DNA from: Lachnospiraceae bacterium
GTDB taxonomy: Bacteria > Bacillota > Clostridia > Lachnospirales > Lachnospiraceae
NCBI GenBank assembly: GCA_910574885.1
Contig: CAJTDD010000019.1
Location: 35,146 to 99,145 of the forward strand
Direction of reading: 5' to 3'
Length of the DNA: 64,000 nt
The notes under the pieces are model-generated. The model was given only the letters and a program-made list of their open reading frames with translations. It ran no database searches and had not been told where the DNA came from. The position numbers and the translations under genes are program-made. Shown here one piece after another: positions 9,713-18,724 of this stretch. Within the stretch, counting starts at the first letter, position 1; each line of letters opens with the position of its first letter.

Positions 9713-10615
9713 CTATGCCTCCTCTTTTCCGTTCAGAATCTTCATGGTAATCAGGGATACCAGCGTAATCAAGATGAACATACCGCCTGCCACGGCAGAA
9801 CCATAGCCCATGTTAAAGACGCTGAAAGACTGCTTATACATATAAGTAGCCATCAACTCTGTTGAAGTCCCGGGGCCTCCACCCGTCATAACATAAATCA
9901 AGTCGAAATATTTTAGGGAACCTACCATCGACAAAATAGCCGCGCTTTTCATAGACGGAACCAAAAGCGGAAACGCTATTTTCCAGAAATACTGCCCTCT
10001 GGTAGCGCCGTCAATCCTTGCCGCCTCAAACACATCATAAGGTATATTGGTAAATGCCGCCATAAAATACACCATATAAAACGGCGTAAACTGCCAGCAG
10101 ATGACCATGATAACCGTCAGAAGCGCCGTCTTTGGATTCCCTAACAAATCTACGTTCCCCCCGCCGAACCAGCCGGAAATCGTGCTTACCAGACCGCCGT
10201 TGGTGGCCAGCGCATAGGTAAACAGGAAACCAATCGCAACCGATGACATCAGCAGCGGAATGAACCAGATTACCTTAAAAATAGTAAGCTTTTTCCCGCC
10301 AAAATCAAGGAACGTCGCCAGCGCCAGGCCAATTGGAATCTGGATACAGATAGACAGTACCATGATTACCAGATTATTGCGGAACGCAATCCAGAAATTC
10401 TCATCTGCAATCAGCGTTTTCCAGTTCCCAATCCCGACAAACTTCTTCGCTGCCGAGATTCCGTTCCACTGATAGGTACTCGTAATAAACGTATCTATAA
10501 TAGGGTAAACTACATAAATCGCCATCAAGATTGCCACAGGCGCCAGGAACAGCATCGCAACCCTCCTGGTGTCCCTCTGCCTGAGCTTCTCAAGAGAAAT
10601 CTCCTTTCCACCCAT
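9713..10615 (-). CDS. Sugar ABC transporter permease (MalF-type)
   Basis: Partner permease of 300 residues with six or so transmembrane helices. The EAA loop reads EAARIDGATRGQYFWKIAFP. It is of the MalF/UgpA type of CUT1 oligosaccharide importers. An AAGGAGGGA lies ahead of the ATG. The gene is separated from the upstream substrate-binding protein gene by 161 bases that contain a strong hairpin, and it runs directly into the second permease gene. Confidence 0.93.
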   Translation of the reverse strand: MGGKEISLEKLRQRDTRRVAMLFLAPVAILMAIYVVYPIIDTFITSTYQWNGISAAKKFVGIGNWKTLIADENFWIAFRNNLVIMVLSICIQIPIGLALATFLDFGGKKLTIFKVIWFIPLLMSSVAIGFLFTYALATNGGLVSTISGWFGGGNVDLLGNPKTALLTVIMVICWQFTPFYMVYFMAAFTNIPYDVFEAARIDGATRGQYFWKIAFPLLVPSMKSAAILSMVGSLKYFDLIYVMTGGGPGTSTELMATYMYKQSFSVFNMGYGSAVAGGMFILITLVSLITMKILNGKEEA

Positions 10616-10700
10616 GTTCTAAAATCCCTCCTTCTCTGCAAGGAATGCCTGAAAATGTTTTCCCATTCCAAAAGCATCCTTCCTGTCTTCACACGAATAT

Positions 10701-10761
10701 AAAAAGGGAACTTACGGAAAATGATATGATACGCTAAACATTTCCCGACAGCCCCCTTTTT
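10701..10761 (-). terminator. Partial terminator/attenuator between binding protein and permease genes
   Basis: On the minus strand AAAAAGGG (10754-10761) pairs with CCCTTTTT (10701-10708), and an inner CGGGAAATG (10739-10747) pairs with CGGAAAATG read on the opposite arm (10715-10723, one G-U). The hairpin ends in a run of T. It lies just after the substrate-binding protein stop codon. Such a leaky terminator would give more binding protein than permease, a usual arrangement in sugar importer operons; that role is inferred. Confidence 0.6.
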
Positions 10762-10776
10762 GCATAAACGATACCC

Positions 10777-12138
10777 CTACTCTGCCTTATTTGCCAGATA
10801 TTCGTCCATAGCTTTCTGCATAGCCTCCTGCGCCTCCTGCGGAGTCTTCGTCAGACCGAATACTTCCTGCAAGCCGTCCAGATGCGCCGTAGCTACTGCC
10901 GGCGGCAAATACTGGTCATACCATAACTGAATCTCAGATGCATTGTTCGCTGCCTCTACGACTTCCTTCGTAATAGAATCTGTCAGTTTATCCTCAATTC
11001 CGATGACCGGAGGAATCTTTCCGTTCTCTACTTCAAAGTCAATCACTTCATCATCCAAATGTGTTTCCGCACACTCAAAAGCTGCTTTTAACTTATCGCC
11101 TTCACAGTTAAATACGATGAACTGGTCGCCGACCGTACCGATCATGATAGACGGGTCAGCCTCAGACTCTTCGATTGCCGGGAACGGGAACCAGCCGATC
11201 TTCTCATAGAATTCCGCACTGTCTGTTGCAAATGTACCCGTATACCAGGAGCCACATAACAGCATGCCTGCCGTCTCCTGATACATCAACTGCTTCGCCT
11301 GACCGTCATCCTCACTCAAGGAATTCACGCCGTCCGGGAAGTATCCTGCTTCTACCCACTCCTGAATCTTCTCGCCGGCTTTGATGAAACATTCGTCCGT
11401 GAACTTTCCTTCCCCTGCAACCGCCTTCTGGAACGGCTCAAGACCGCCGTAACGCGCCGCAAGGTTCATATAGTACATGGAACCCGTCCACTTAGAACTG
11501 TTCGCTAACGCAAAAGGCGTAATGTCATTTTCCTTGAGCGTATCACAGATTTCTTCCAAATCGGCAAGCGTTTCAGGCTCTTCCAGTTTATACTTGTCAA
11601 ACATTTCTTTGTTGTAGAAGATACCGGACATTGATACATTCTGATATGGCACTGCATAAATCTTGCCATTATAAGTAGCCTGACCTACCGCTGATTCCAT
11701 CAATTTATCCTTAATATCAGAATCGCCGAACAGATCATCAATTGGCTGTCCGAACCCAGAATCAATATACTCATACATCGGGCCGCCCGACCAACAGGAA
11801 TACATATCCGGACACTCGCCTGAACTCATAGCGACTACCAGCTTTTCCTTGTATGTATCATTCTGCGTGGGAATACTCGTGACCGTATATCCCGACTCCG
11901 TCTCAGAGTTAAATTTCTCTACTGCCTTCGTGATTACATCCTTATCCGGGCTTTCTGTTCCGATATTCCAGTAGACGATCTCCTTGTCACCGCCGGAAGC
12001 GCCGGAAGCGCCTCCACCGTCTTTACTGCCGCCGTCTCCGCCGCTGTTTCCGCTGTCACCGCCGCCGCATGCCGCCAGCGACGCAGTCATCGCCGCCGCC
12101 ATAGAAAGCGCCATAAGTCTTGCAACTCTTTTCTTCAT
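10777..12138 (-). CDS. Extracellular sugar-binding lipoprotein of ABC importer
   Basis: Solute-binding protein of the CUT1 class, about 453 residues. It has a basic N-terminus, hydrophobic helix and lipobox LAAC (Cys 24), then a Gly/Ser/Asp-rich tether and a two-lobed binding fold with the usual YWNIGTE start. It delivers an oligosaccharide to the two permeases encoded downstream. I choose the ATG at 12138 because AAAGGAGG lies 7 bases upstream; an in-frame ATG at 12219 would place a palindromic operator inside the coding region. Substrate is unknown; the GH3 gene in the same cluster suggests a beta-linked glucan or xylan fragment. Confidence 0.92.
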   Translation of the reverse strand: MKKRVARLMALSMAAAMTASLAACGGGDSGNSGGDGGSKDGGGASGASGGDKEIVYWNIGTESPDKDVITKAVEKFNSETESGYTVTSIPTQNDTYKEKLVVAMSSGECPDMYSCWSGGPMYEYIDSGFGQPIDDLFGDSDIKDKLMESAVGQATYNGKIYAVPYQNVSMSGIFYNKEMFDKYKLEEPETLADLEEICDTLKENDITPFALANSSKWTGSMYYMNLAARYGGLEPFQKAVAGEGKFTDECFIKAGEKIQEWVEAGYFPDGVNSLSEDDGQAKQLMYQETAGMLLCGSWYTGTFATDSAEFYEKIGWFPFPAIEESEADPSIMIGTVGDQFIVFNCEGDKLKAAFECAETHLDDEVIDFEVENGKIPPVIGIEDKLTDSITKEVVEAANNASEIQLWYDQYLPPAVATAHLDGLQEVFGLTKTPQEAQEAMQKAMDEYLANKAE

Positions 12139-12168
12139 CTCTTTTCCTCCTTTTACTCTGGTTTCTGT

Positions 12169-12189
12169 ATCCGGTATCAGATACCGGAT
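12169..12189. promoter_or_regulatory. 21-bp palindrome upstream of sugar-binding protein gene
   Basis: ATCCGGTATC and GATACCGGAT form a perfect 10-bp inverted repeat around a single central base, 31-51 bases before the start codon of the binding protein gene. A TTGACA at 12214-12219 (minus strand) with a weak TAGACA 17 bases on would place the palindrome at or just after the transcription start. It could be a repressor operator or a short RNA hairpin. The protein that binds it is not identified. Confidence 0.55.
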
Positions 12190-12320
12190 GTGTCTATGGA
12201 TATATGATAGCATTGTCAATATTTGATTCCCATAAAATAAAATGTCAATTTTCTATAAAAATCTTACCTGCAAACACAATTTTATATACATAGTCACGAT
12301 AAAAGAATTTTCAAATTCTC

Positions 12321-12349
12321 TTGTCGGAATCCGATTTTAGTGATATGAT
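12321..12349 (+). promoter_or_regulatory. Promoter of the folate operon
   Basis: TTGTCG (12321-12326) and TATGAT (12344-12349) are separated by 17 bases, and a TG one base before the -10 makes it an extended -10 promoter. Predicted transcription start is near 12356. That start lies almost on an in-frame ATG at 12358, which argues for the downstream GTG as the real folC start. Confidence 0.65.
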
Positions 12350-12396
12350 AGACAGCGATGAAAAATATAGAAAACGAAACGAAAGGAAACGAGAAC

Positions 12397-13701
12397 GTGA
12401 CCTATAAAGAAGCAAGGGTATATTTGGACAGTGTGTCGAAATACGGAAGTGTACTTGGTCTGGGTACGATTCAAAAGCTGTTGTGCGGACTTGGGAATCC
12501 ACAGGATGACCTAAAGTTCATACATATTGCCGGAACCAACGGCAAAGGCTCTGTACTTGCATACACCTCCACAATATTGAGCAAGGCAGGATACAGAGCA
12601 GGACGATATCTCTCGCCCACAGTCGTTTCCTATCTGGAACGGATTCAGGTAGACGGACAATGGATACCGGAAGACGTATTTGCCAGACTGACCACATTGG
12701 TCCGGAAAGCTATTGCCCCCATGGAGGCAGCCGGTGAGACACACCCGACTGTATTCGAGATAGAGACAGCAATAGCTTTTTTATATTTTCAGGAACAAGG
12801 CTGCGACCTCGTCGTACTGGAGTGCGGTCTTGGCGGCGCCAAGGACGCCACGAATATTATCGGCGCTCCCCTTCTCGCCGTGTTCACCTCCATCAGCCGG
12901 GATCATATGGGAATTCTCGGGAACACGCTGGGAGAAATTGCTTCTGATAAATCAGGCATCATCAAACCGGGCTGTACGGTCGTTTCTGCTAGCCAGCATC
13001 CCGAAGCGGCGCAGGTATTGCGGCAGCGTTCAAAACTGCTTGGCTGTCCCTACATAACGGCGGATTTAAGCCTTGCAAAGCTGGTTGAAGAGAGCTATCA
13101 GGGCCAGATTTTTTCTTATAAAGAGATGGATGCGGTGTACTGCCCCCTTGCAGGGCGGCATCAGCTCGGCAATGCCGTGACTGCACTAGAAGCCGTCTTT
13201 GCACTTCGCACACTTGGCTATTGTATTTCAAATGACGCCATCCGGCAAGGCTTGAAAGAAACCATCTGGCGCGGGCGTTTCACCTGCATCAGTACAAAAC
13301 CTCTCTTCTTTATAGACGGGGCCCACAATGAAGAGGCTGCAAGGAGGCTCCGGGAATCTTTGGAGACCTATTTCCCAGAGAAACATTTCATCTATATTAT
13401 GGGTGTGTTCCGGGATAAGGAATATGAAAAAATAGCCGGTATCATGGCCCCTCTGGCAAAATCCGTGCATACTTTGGCTCTTCCGGACGCCAGCCGTACC
13501 CTCTCGGCGCAAGAGCTTGCCAGTGTCATGGAGAGGCATTGCCACGGCGGTATTCCTGTCCAGGCGGAGAAGAATCTCGAATCTGCAGTAGAAAATACTC
13601 TTGCCGATGCCGGGGAAGACGACGTTATCATCGCTTTTGGCTCCCTCTCTTATCTTGGGGACGTGATGCTTCTGGTACAAAACTCAATTATTTTCAGATA
13701 G
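12397..13701 (+). CDS. folC: Bifunctional folylpolyglutamate / dihydrofolate synthase
   Basis: ATP-dependent Mur-ligase-type enzyme of about 434 residues that adds glutamate to dihydropteroate and to reduced folates in the cytoplasm. The P-loop GTNGKGS is near the N-terminus, followed by the family motifs SPTVVSYLERIQ and GLGGAKDATN, with the C-terminal Mur-ligase domain containing DGAHNEEA. I choose the GTG at 12397: AAAGGA sits 9 bases before it and the family usually begins with a TYxEA-like stretch as here. It is the first gene of a five-gene folate operon. Confidence 0.93.
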   Translation: MTYKEARVYLDSVSKYGSVLGLGTIQKLLCGLGNPQDDLKFIHIAGTNGKGSVLAYTSTILSKAGYRAGRYLSPTVVSYLERIQVDGQWIPEDVFARLTTLVRKAIAPMEAAGETHPTVFEIETAIAFLYFQEQGCDLVVLECGLGGAKDATNIIGAPLLAVFTSISRDHMGILGNTLGEIASDKSGIIKPGCTVVSASQHPEAAQVLRQRSKLLGCPYITADLSLAKLVEESYQGQIFSYKEMDAVYCPLAGRHQLGNAVTALEAVFALRTLGYCISNDAIRQGLKETIWRGRFTCISTKPLFFIDGAHNEEAARRLRESLETYFPEKHFIYIMGVFRDKEYEKIAGIMAPLAKSVHTLALPDASRTLSAQELASVMERHCHGGIPVQAEKNLESAVENTLADAGEDDVIIAFGSLSYLGDVMLLVQNSIIFR

Positions 13702-13719
13702 AAAAAAGGATTCAAAATT

Positions 13720-14280
13720 ATGGTAGATCAAGACAAAATCAGACAGGCTGTCCGCATTTTATTAGAAGGAATCGGCGAAGATATTTCCCGGGAAGGTCTC
13801 CTCGACACACCAGACCGTATCGCAAGGATGTACGCAGAACTCTTCGCCGGAATGGAGGAAGACGCCGGAAACTATTTAAACAAGACGTTTCACGCCAAGG
13901 ACTGCGACATGGTAATCGAAAAAGACATTACCTTCCATTCCATCTGCGAGCATCATATGCTGCCCTTTTTCGGGAAAATCCATATTGCCTATATCCCGGA
14001 CGGCAAGGTGGTGGGGCTTAGCAAGCTTGCCAGGACAGTCGAAGTATTTGCAAGGCGTCTGCAGCTTCAAGAACAACTGACCGGGCAGATTGCGGACGCA
14101 CTTATGGAGCATATGAAGCCGCAAGGCGTCCTTGTCATGGCGGAGGCAGAGCATATGTGCATGACTATGCGCGGAATCAAGAAGCCGGGGAGCAAGACGG
14201 TGACGCTGGCGCGGCGCGGGGTTTTTGAAACCGACCCGGAGCTGGAAGAACGTTTTTTCCGGATGCTTGGGTTACGCTGA
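13720..14280 (+). CDS. folE: GTP cyclohydrolase I
   Basis: Catalyses GTP to 7,8-dihydroneopterin triphosphate, the first step of folate synthesis. Length 186 residues is normal for the type IA enzyme. The zinc and active-site region [13 protein letters not shown] is intact, as is [14 protein letters not shown] with the second metal-binding Cys. An AAAAGGA precedes the ATG, 18 bases after folC. It forms homodecamers in the family. Confidence 0.96.
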   Translation: MVDQDKIRQAVRILLEGIGEDISREGLLDTPDRIARMYAELFAGMEEDAGNYLNKTFHAKDCDMVIEKDITFHSICEHHMLPFFGKIHIAYIPDGKVVGLSKLARTVEVFARRLQLQEQLTGQIADALMEHMKPQGVLVMAEAEHMCMTMRGIKKPGSKTVTLARRGVFETDPELEERFFRMLGLR

Positions 14281-14281
14281 C

Positions 14282-14782
14282 ATGCCTGCGAATCAGAGAC
14301 TTCGCTTCATACAAAACCATCCTCTCTTCTGCTCCTTACTCCAAAGGCTTCAGGAGCTTGAGAAAGACCGCATTTTCTGCTGCCACCAAATGAACCATCT
14401 TCTAGATGTCGCCCGGATTGCCTATATCCTGAATCTGGAAAGGGACTTGGGCTTCAGCCGCGATCTGGTCTATGGGGCGGCTCTCCTCCATGATATCGGG
14501 AAAAGCCGCCAGTATGAAGCAGGAATTCCTCACGAGGCTGCAGGAGAAAAGCTGGCGGCGCAGATCCTTGCAGAGATGCCGGACGAGATTGCATTTACCG
14601 AAGAAGAACAACGGCAGATTCTTACGGCAATCCGCGGGCACCGGCGGCTGCGTGAGGATGCCGAACCGCTGGAAACTATTCTGTATGAGGGCGATAAGAT
14701 GTCTCGGGCATGTTTCTTATGCCCTGCCAAAGCCCAATGTAACTGGAGCACTGAGAAAAAGAATATGGAGATACTGTTATAA
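14282..14782 (+). CDS. HD-domain phosphohydrolase in folate operon
   Basis: Metal-dependent HD-superfamily protein of about 166 residues. The metal ligands are visible as His in HQMNHLLDVA, the HD pair in LLHDIGKS, and a later Asp in EGDKMSR. The C-terminus carries a CxxCx5C cluster (CFLCPAKAQC) that could hold a second metal. The ATG at 14282 starts one base after the folE stop. Its place between folE and folP suggests, as inference only, that it removes phosphates from dihydroneopterin triphosphate, a step for which no other enzyme is encoded here. It may instead be a general nucleotide phosphohydrolase. Confidence 0.75.
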   Translation: MPANQRLRFIQNHPLFCSLLQRLQELEKDRIFCCHQMNHLLDVARIAYILNLERDLGFSRDLVYGAALLHDIGKSRQYEAGIPHEAAGEKLAAQILAEMPDEIAFTEEEQRQILTAIRGHRRLREDAEPLETILYEGDKMSRACFLCPAKAQCNWSTEKKNMEILL

Positions 14783-14798
14783 TCAGGAAGGAGCATTT

Positions 14799-15629
14799 AT
14801 GTTTATTGGAAAAAAAGCATTCGACACAACTAGAAATACTTACATCATGGGAATCCTCAACGTCACGCCGGACTCCTTCTCTGACGGAGGCAGATACCAG
14901 GACATAGACGCGGCGCTTAGGCACGCGGAAGAAATGGTTCGGGACGGGGCCGACATTCTGGATGTGGGCGGCGAATCCACCCGCCCCGGTCATGTACAGA
15001 TTACGGACGAAGAAGAGATTGGACGCACCGCACCGGTCATTGAAAGACTCAAACAGGAATTTGACGTCCCAATCTCCATTGACACCTACAAAGGTTCCGT
15101 AGCCCATGCCGCGCTTCAAGCGGGAGCCGACCTGGTCAACGATGTCTGGGGGCTGAAATATGATTCCCGCATGGCAAAACTCATCAAAGACTACGGCGCC
15201 TCCTGCTGCCTGATGCATAATCGGAAAAAGCCTGTTTACGAGGATTTACTTGCGGATTTTATGGATGATATGCGGGAATGTCTCCGAATTGCCAAGGAGG
15301 CACAGATTGCAGACGACAAGATTATTCTGGACCCCGGCGTTGGATTCGGGAAGACGTATGAGATGAACCTTGCAATTATCCGGCATGTGGGCAGAATGCG
15401 GGAATTGGGGTATCCCATTCTTTTAGGCACTTCCCGCAAATCCGTAATCGGGCTCACCCTTGACCTTCCTGCCGGCCAGCGGGAAGAAGGGACGATTGCC
15501 ACTACCGTTTATGGGATGCTGAATGGATGCTCCTTTGTAAGGGTTCATGACGTAGCGGCAAACCGCAGGGCAATCCGGATGACAGAAGCGATTCTCCGGC
15601 AAGACGATACCGTCTGTGTACAGCGGTGA
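14799..15629 (+). CDS. folP: Dihydropteroate synthase
   Basis: Condenses 6-hydroxymethyl-dihydropterin diphosphate with p-aminobenzoate; the sulfonamide target. The 276-residue TIM barrel has the signatures MGILNVTPDSFSDGG near the N-terminus and DILDVGGESTRPG, followed by the DPGVGFGKT and LLGTSRKS motifs that bind pterin and phosphate. The ATG at 14799 has AAGGAG 6 bases upstream; the same frame is open further upstream but overlaps the HD gene. It is the fourth gene of the folate operon. Confidence 0.95.
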   Translation: MFIGKKAFDTTRNTYIMGILNVTPDSFSDGGRYQDIDAALRHAEEMVRDGADILDVGGESTRPGHVQITDEEEIGRTAPVIERLKQEFDVPISIDTYKGSVAHAALQAGADLVNDVWGLKYDSRMAKLIKDYGASCCLMHNRKKPVYEDLLADFMDDMRECLRIAKEAQIADDKIILDPGVGFGKTYEMNLAIIRHVGRMRELGYPILLGTSRKSVIGLTLDLPAGQREEGTIATTVYGMLNGCSFVRVHDVAANRRAIRMTEAILRQDDTVCVQR

Positions 15630-15710
15630 TCCCGGAAAGACAGCGCAGCGTAGCAACGATTTCAGCGCTGTCTGAATAGCTATGCAGCACATCAGAAATC
15701 AGGAGGATAT

Positions 15711-16529
15711 ATGGATAAGATTACAATACAAAACCTCGAAGTATTCGCCCGCCACGGCGTATTTCCGGAAGAAAACGTCCTTGGGCAGAAATTTATCGTC
15801 ACCGCAGTTTTATACACCGACACGAGAGCCGCCGGAAAGACGGATGAATTGGCGGCTTCCATCGACTACGGAGAAATCTGCCAAAAGATAGAACATTTCC
15901 TGACCGACCACACCTTCCGGCTGTTGGAACGCGCCGCCGAAAGCCTTGCCGAAATGCTCCTCCTCCAAACGCCCCGTCTTCAAAAGCTCCGTCTGAATAT
16001 AAAAAAGCCATGGGCGCCCGTGGGTCTTCCTCTGAAAACCGTCTCTGTCGAAATAGAGCGGGGATGGCACACGGCATATATTGCCCTTGGCTCGAATATG
16101 GGCGACAAGGAACGTTACCTCAATCAGGCAGTGGAAGCCTTAGGTAAGGTTCCTTCCTGCAAGGTAGAAAAGGTATCCTCTTTCTTAACCACGAAGCCTT
16201 ACGGTATGACAGACCAGGATGATTTCCTGAACGGCTGTTTATGTCTTAGGACTTTGTTAACCCCTCGGGAATTATTGGATGCGCTTCACAGAATCGAACA
16301 GGACGCCGGAAGGGAGCGTATCGTCCATTGGGGACCAAGGACATTGGACTTAGATATTATTTTCTACGACGACCTGATTCTGGAAGAGAATGACCTGTGT
16401 ATCCCCCATGTGGATATGCACCGGAGAGACTTTGTATTGAAGCCGCTCCATGAGATTGCTCCTTATAAGCGCCACCCATGTACACGGAAAACTGTCCGAG
16501 AGATGTTAGAGGGGCTATGCCCTCTCTAA
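15711..16529 (+). CDS. folBK: Fused dihydroneopterin aldolase / HPPK
   Basis: Bifunctional folate enzyme of 272 residues. Residues 1-115 are dihydroneopterin aldolase (starts KITIQNLEVFARHGVFPEE, with the family's typical early Glu and Tyr/Lys sites). From about residue 120 the protein is 6-hydroxymethyl-7,8-dihydropterin pyrophosphokinase (AYIALGSNMGDKERYL, then RWGPRTLDLDII-like HWGPRTLDLDIIFYDD). The fusion gives two consecutive steps before folP. AGGAGG lies 4 bases from the ATG. It ends the operon; no folA or pab genes are nearby. Confidence 0.95.
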   Translation: MDKITIQNLEVFARHGVFPEENVLGQKFIVTAVLYTDTRAAGKTDELAASIDYGEICQKIEHFLTDHTFRLLERAAESLAEMLLLQTPRLQKLRLNIKKPWAPVGLPLKTVSVEIERGWHTAYIALGSNMGDKERYLNQAVEALGKVPSCKVEKVSSFLTTKPYGMTDQDDFLNGCLCLRTLLTPRELLDALHRIEQDAGRERIVHWGPRTLDLDIIFYDDLILEENDLCIPHVDMHRRDFVLKPLHEIAPYKRHPCTRKTVREMLEGLCPL

Positions 16530-16624
16530 CATTACATTTGTCACATCTTCTTCTGACACCTGACACTACCATTCTATACGCCGAAACATTATACTAAAAG
16601 CATCAAATACCAGGAGGCGATTCT

Positions 16625-17569
16625 ATGCAGTCAACCAACATAATCCAGATAGAAAACTTGGTTAAAAGATACCAAAACCTGGTGGCGCTTGACCACCTGA
16701 CATTAAGCATACGGGAGGGCGAGATCTTCGGGCTCCTTGGCCCCAACGGCTCCGGCAAGACTACAGCCATCAACTGCCTGCTCGCGCTGCTTAGGTACGA
16801 CAAAGGCACGATTACCGTTTTCGGCAAAAATATGACCCCAAACAGTTACGACATCAAGAGGCAGATCGGTGTCGTGATGCAGAATGTCGCCGTATTCGAG
16901 CAGATGACCGTCCGTGAGAACATCGACTATTTCTGCGGCCTGTACATCCGGGACAAGGCAAAGCGCAGGCAGCTTGTTGAGGAAGCGATTGCTTTCACAG
17001 GGCTTGAAGATTTCACGAAAATGCGCCCTAAGAAGCTCTCCGGCGGTCTGTTAAGAAGGCTTAACATCGCCTGCGGCATCGTCCACAAGCCCCGGCTTAT
17101 CATTATGGATGAGCCTACCGTTGCCGTAGACCCCCAGAGCCGCAACAAGATTCTGGAAGGAATCGTAGAGCTGAACCGGCAAGGCTCTACCATCATCTAT
17201 ACCTCTCACTACATGGAAGAGGTAGAACAGATCTGCACCCGTATCGCCATCATCGACCACGGGCATGTATTGGCAACAGGAACCACGGAAGAATTGAAGC
17301 AAATGATCAAGACCGGCGAGACCATCACCATCGAAACTATCCCATTAGACGAAACCTTGCTTTCCGGAATCCGGGAACTTCCCCACGTCTTTGATGTAAG
17401 CTATGAAGACCAGATATTAAAGATACGGCTTGGCACGGCAAGGCACAATCTGGTGCGCATCCTGAATTATTTACAAGAGAAAGACGTCCGTTTCGGCAGA
17501 GTCTTCTCGGAGCTGCCCACGCTCAACGACGTTTTCCTTGAGATTACAGGCAAAGAGTTAAGAGATTAG
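16625..17569 (+). CDS. ABC exporter ATP-binding protein
   Basis: ATPase of 314 residues for an ABC-2 type exporter. It contains Walker A GPNGSGKT, Q-loop, an LSGG signature followed by LLRRLNIACG, Walker B LIIMDEPTV and an H-loop His (TSHYMEE). The C-terminal 90 residues form the extension seen in daunorubicin/bacitracin-type exporters. AGGAGG precedes the start. The two permease genes follow within 12 bases and with overlap, so the three form one unit. Substrate is unknown. Confidence 0.92.
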   Translation: MQSTNIIQIENLVKRYQNLVALDHLTLSIREGEIFGLLGPNGSGKTTAINCLLALLRYDKGTITVFGKNMTPNSYDIKRQIGVVMQNVAVFEQMTVRENIDYFCGLYIRDKAKRRQLVEEAIAFTGLEDFTKMRPKKLSGGLLRRLNIACGIVHKPRLIIMDEPTVAVDPQSRNKILEGIVELNRQGSTIIYTSHYMEEVEQICTRIAIIDHGHVLATGTTEELKQMIKTGETITIETIPLDETLLSGIRELPHVFDVSYEDQILKIRLGTARHNLVRILNYLQEKDVRFGRVFSELPTLNDVFLEITGKELRD

Positions 17570-17581
17570 GAGGGATAAGGA

Positions 17582-18724
17582 ATGTTACATTTATTCAGAT
17601 ACCGTTTCCTACAGACCATACGGAACTTCCCTATTATGTTCTGGGCGCTTTTATTCCCAATCATACTCGGAACCCTCTTCTACCTGTCTTTCGGAAGCGC
17701 CGGGCTTGAAAGCACCGGGGAATCTAACTGGGACGAGATTAAAGTCGCTGTGGTCAAAGAAGGGGACGCCTCAGAAAATGCCCGCGCCTTTGAAGAATTC
17801 CTGGCACAGATGGACGGTGAAATGCTGGATATCCAGGACATTTTCCAAGAGTCCGAAGCGCTGAACGCACTGAACGAAGAGACCATCTCCGGAATCTTCT
17901 ACGTCAGGGACACACCTTCCCTCACCGTCGCCAAAAACGGCCTGAACGAAAGTATCCTGACTTCTGTCCTTGAGACCTACAACCAGAACGCCTCCATGTT
18001 CCGCGAAATCGCAATGACCCATCCCGAAAGCATTCCGGAAGCCGCAAAAGCCATGGAAGAGTATCGGTACGTTACCTCTGAGGTCTCTTTAGGCGGCAAG
18101 GACTTGAACCCCAATGTCCAGTACTTCTTCGCGCTGGTGGCCTATGCCTGCCTCTCCGGGGCATTCTTAGGCATCCAATCAAGCGTAGACGGACAGGCGA
18201 ATATATCTGCCCTTGGAGCAAGGCGCAGCATTACGCCGACACATAAGCTTACTCTGGTACTGATCGATATGACTGTGCTATTTATCATTCATTTTTTCAA
18301 TATCCTGATTCTGTGCCTGTATATTACCCAGGCTCTTGGAATCAGCCTGGGGGATGACATCGGCGCTTTGCTTCTGGTGGATTTCATGGGCAGCATGATT
18401 GGAGTCTGCTTAGGCGTCGCCATCGGATGCCTCGCCCGGATATCCTATGGCATGAAGATGGGCGTCTGTGTGCTGTTAACACTGTTCCCCGGCTTCCTCG
18501 CGGGACTGATGTTCGGTAATATGAAGAATATCATTGAACTTCACTGCCCCATCATCAACCGCATCAACCCGGCGGCCGTCCTAAGCGACGCATTTTACTG
18601 CATGGGCATCTACAACGACATGGAACGGTTCTCCAGATGTCTTCTGATTCTGGCCGTGATGAGTGCGCTGCTTCTTACCGCTGCATTTTTAGGCATAAGG
18701 AGGGAACGTTATGACAGTATATAA
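17582..18724 (+). CDS. ABC-2 type permease
   Basis: Membrane protein of 380 residues in the ABC-2 YhgE/DrrB-like group: one N-terminal transmembrane helix, a large extracytoplasmic segment of about 150 residues, then a bundle of roughly five helices. It is encoded 12 bases after the ATPase and overlaps the next permease by 14 bases, so translation is probably coupled. It should form a heterodimer with the next gene product. Confidence 0.88.
   Translation: MLHLFRYRFLQTIRNFPIMFWALLFPIILGTLFYLSFGSAGLESTGESNWDEIKVAVVKEGDASENARAFEEFLAQMDGEMLDIQDIFQESEALNALNEETISGIFYVRDTPSLTVAKNGLNESILTSVLETYNQNASMFREIAMTHPESIPEAAKAMEEYRYVTSEVSLGGKDLNPNVQYFFALVAYACLSGAFLGIQSSVDGQANISALGARRSITPTHKLTLVLIDMTVLFIIHFFNILILCLYITQALGISLGDDIGALLLVDFMGSMIGVCLGVAIGCLARISYGMKMGVCVLLTLFPGFLAGLMFGNMKNIIELHCPIINRINPAAVLSDAFYCMGIYNDMERFSRCLLILAVMSALLLTAAFLGIRRERYDSI

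Noticed and set aside
10650..10663. TGAAAATGTTTTCC, resembling a catabolite-responsive element
   Set aside because: Lacks the central CG and one end base of the consensus, and lies between the binding protein and permease genes rather than at the promoter.
12358..12396. ATG at 12358 as the folC start
   Set aside because: It lies about at the predicted transcription start with no ribosome-binding site; GTG at 12397 fits better.
14472..14798. Upstream extension of the dihydropteroate synthase frame
   Set aside because: Overlaps the HD-domain gene in another frame; the ATG at 14799 has AAGGAG and the family's normal N-terminus.
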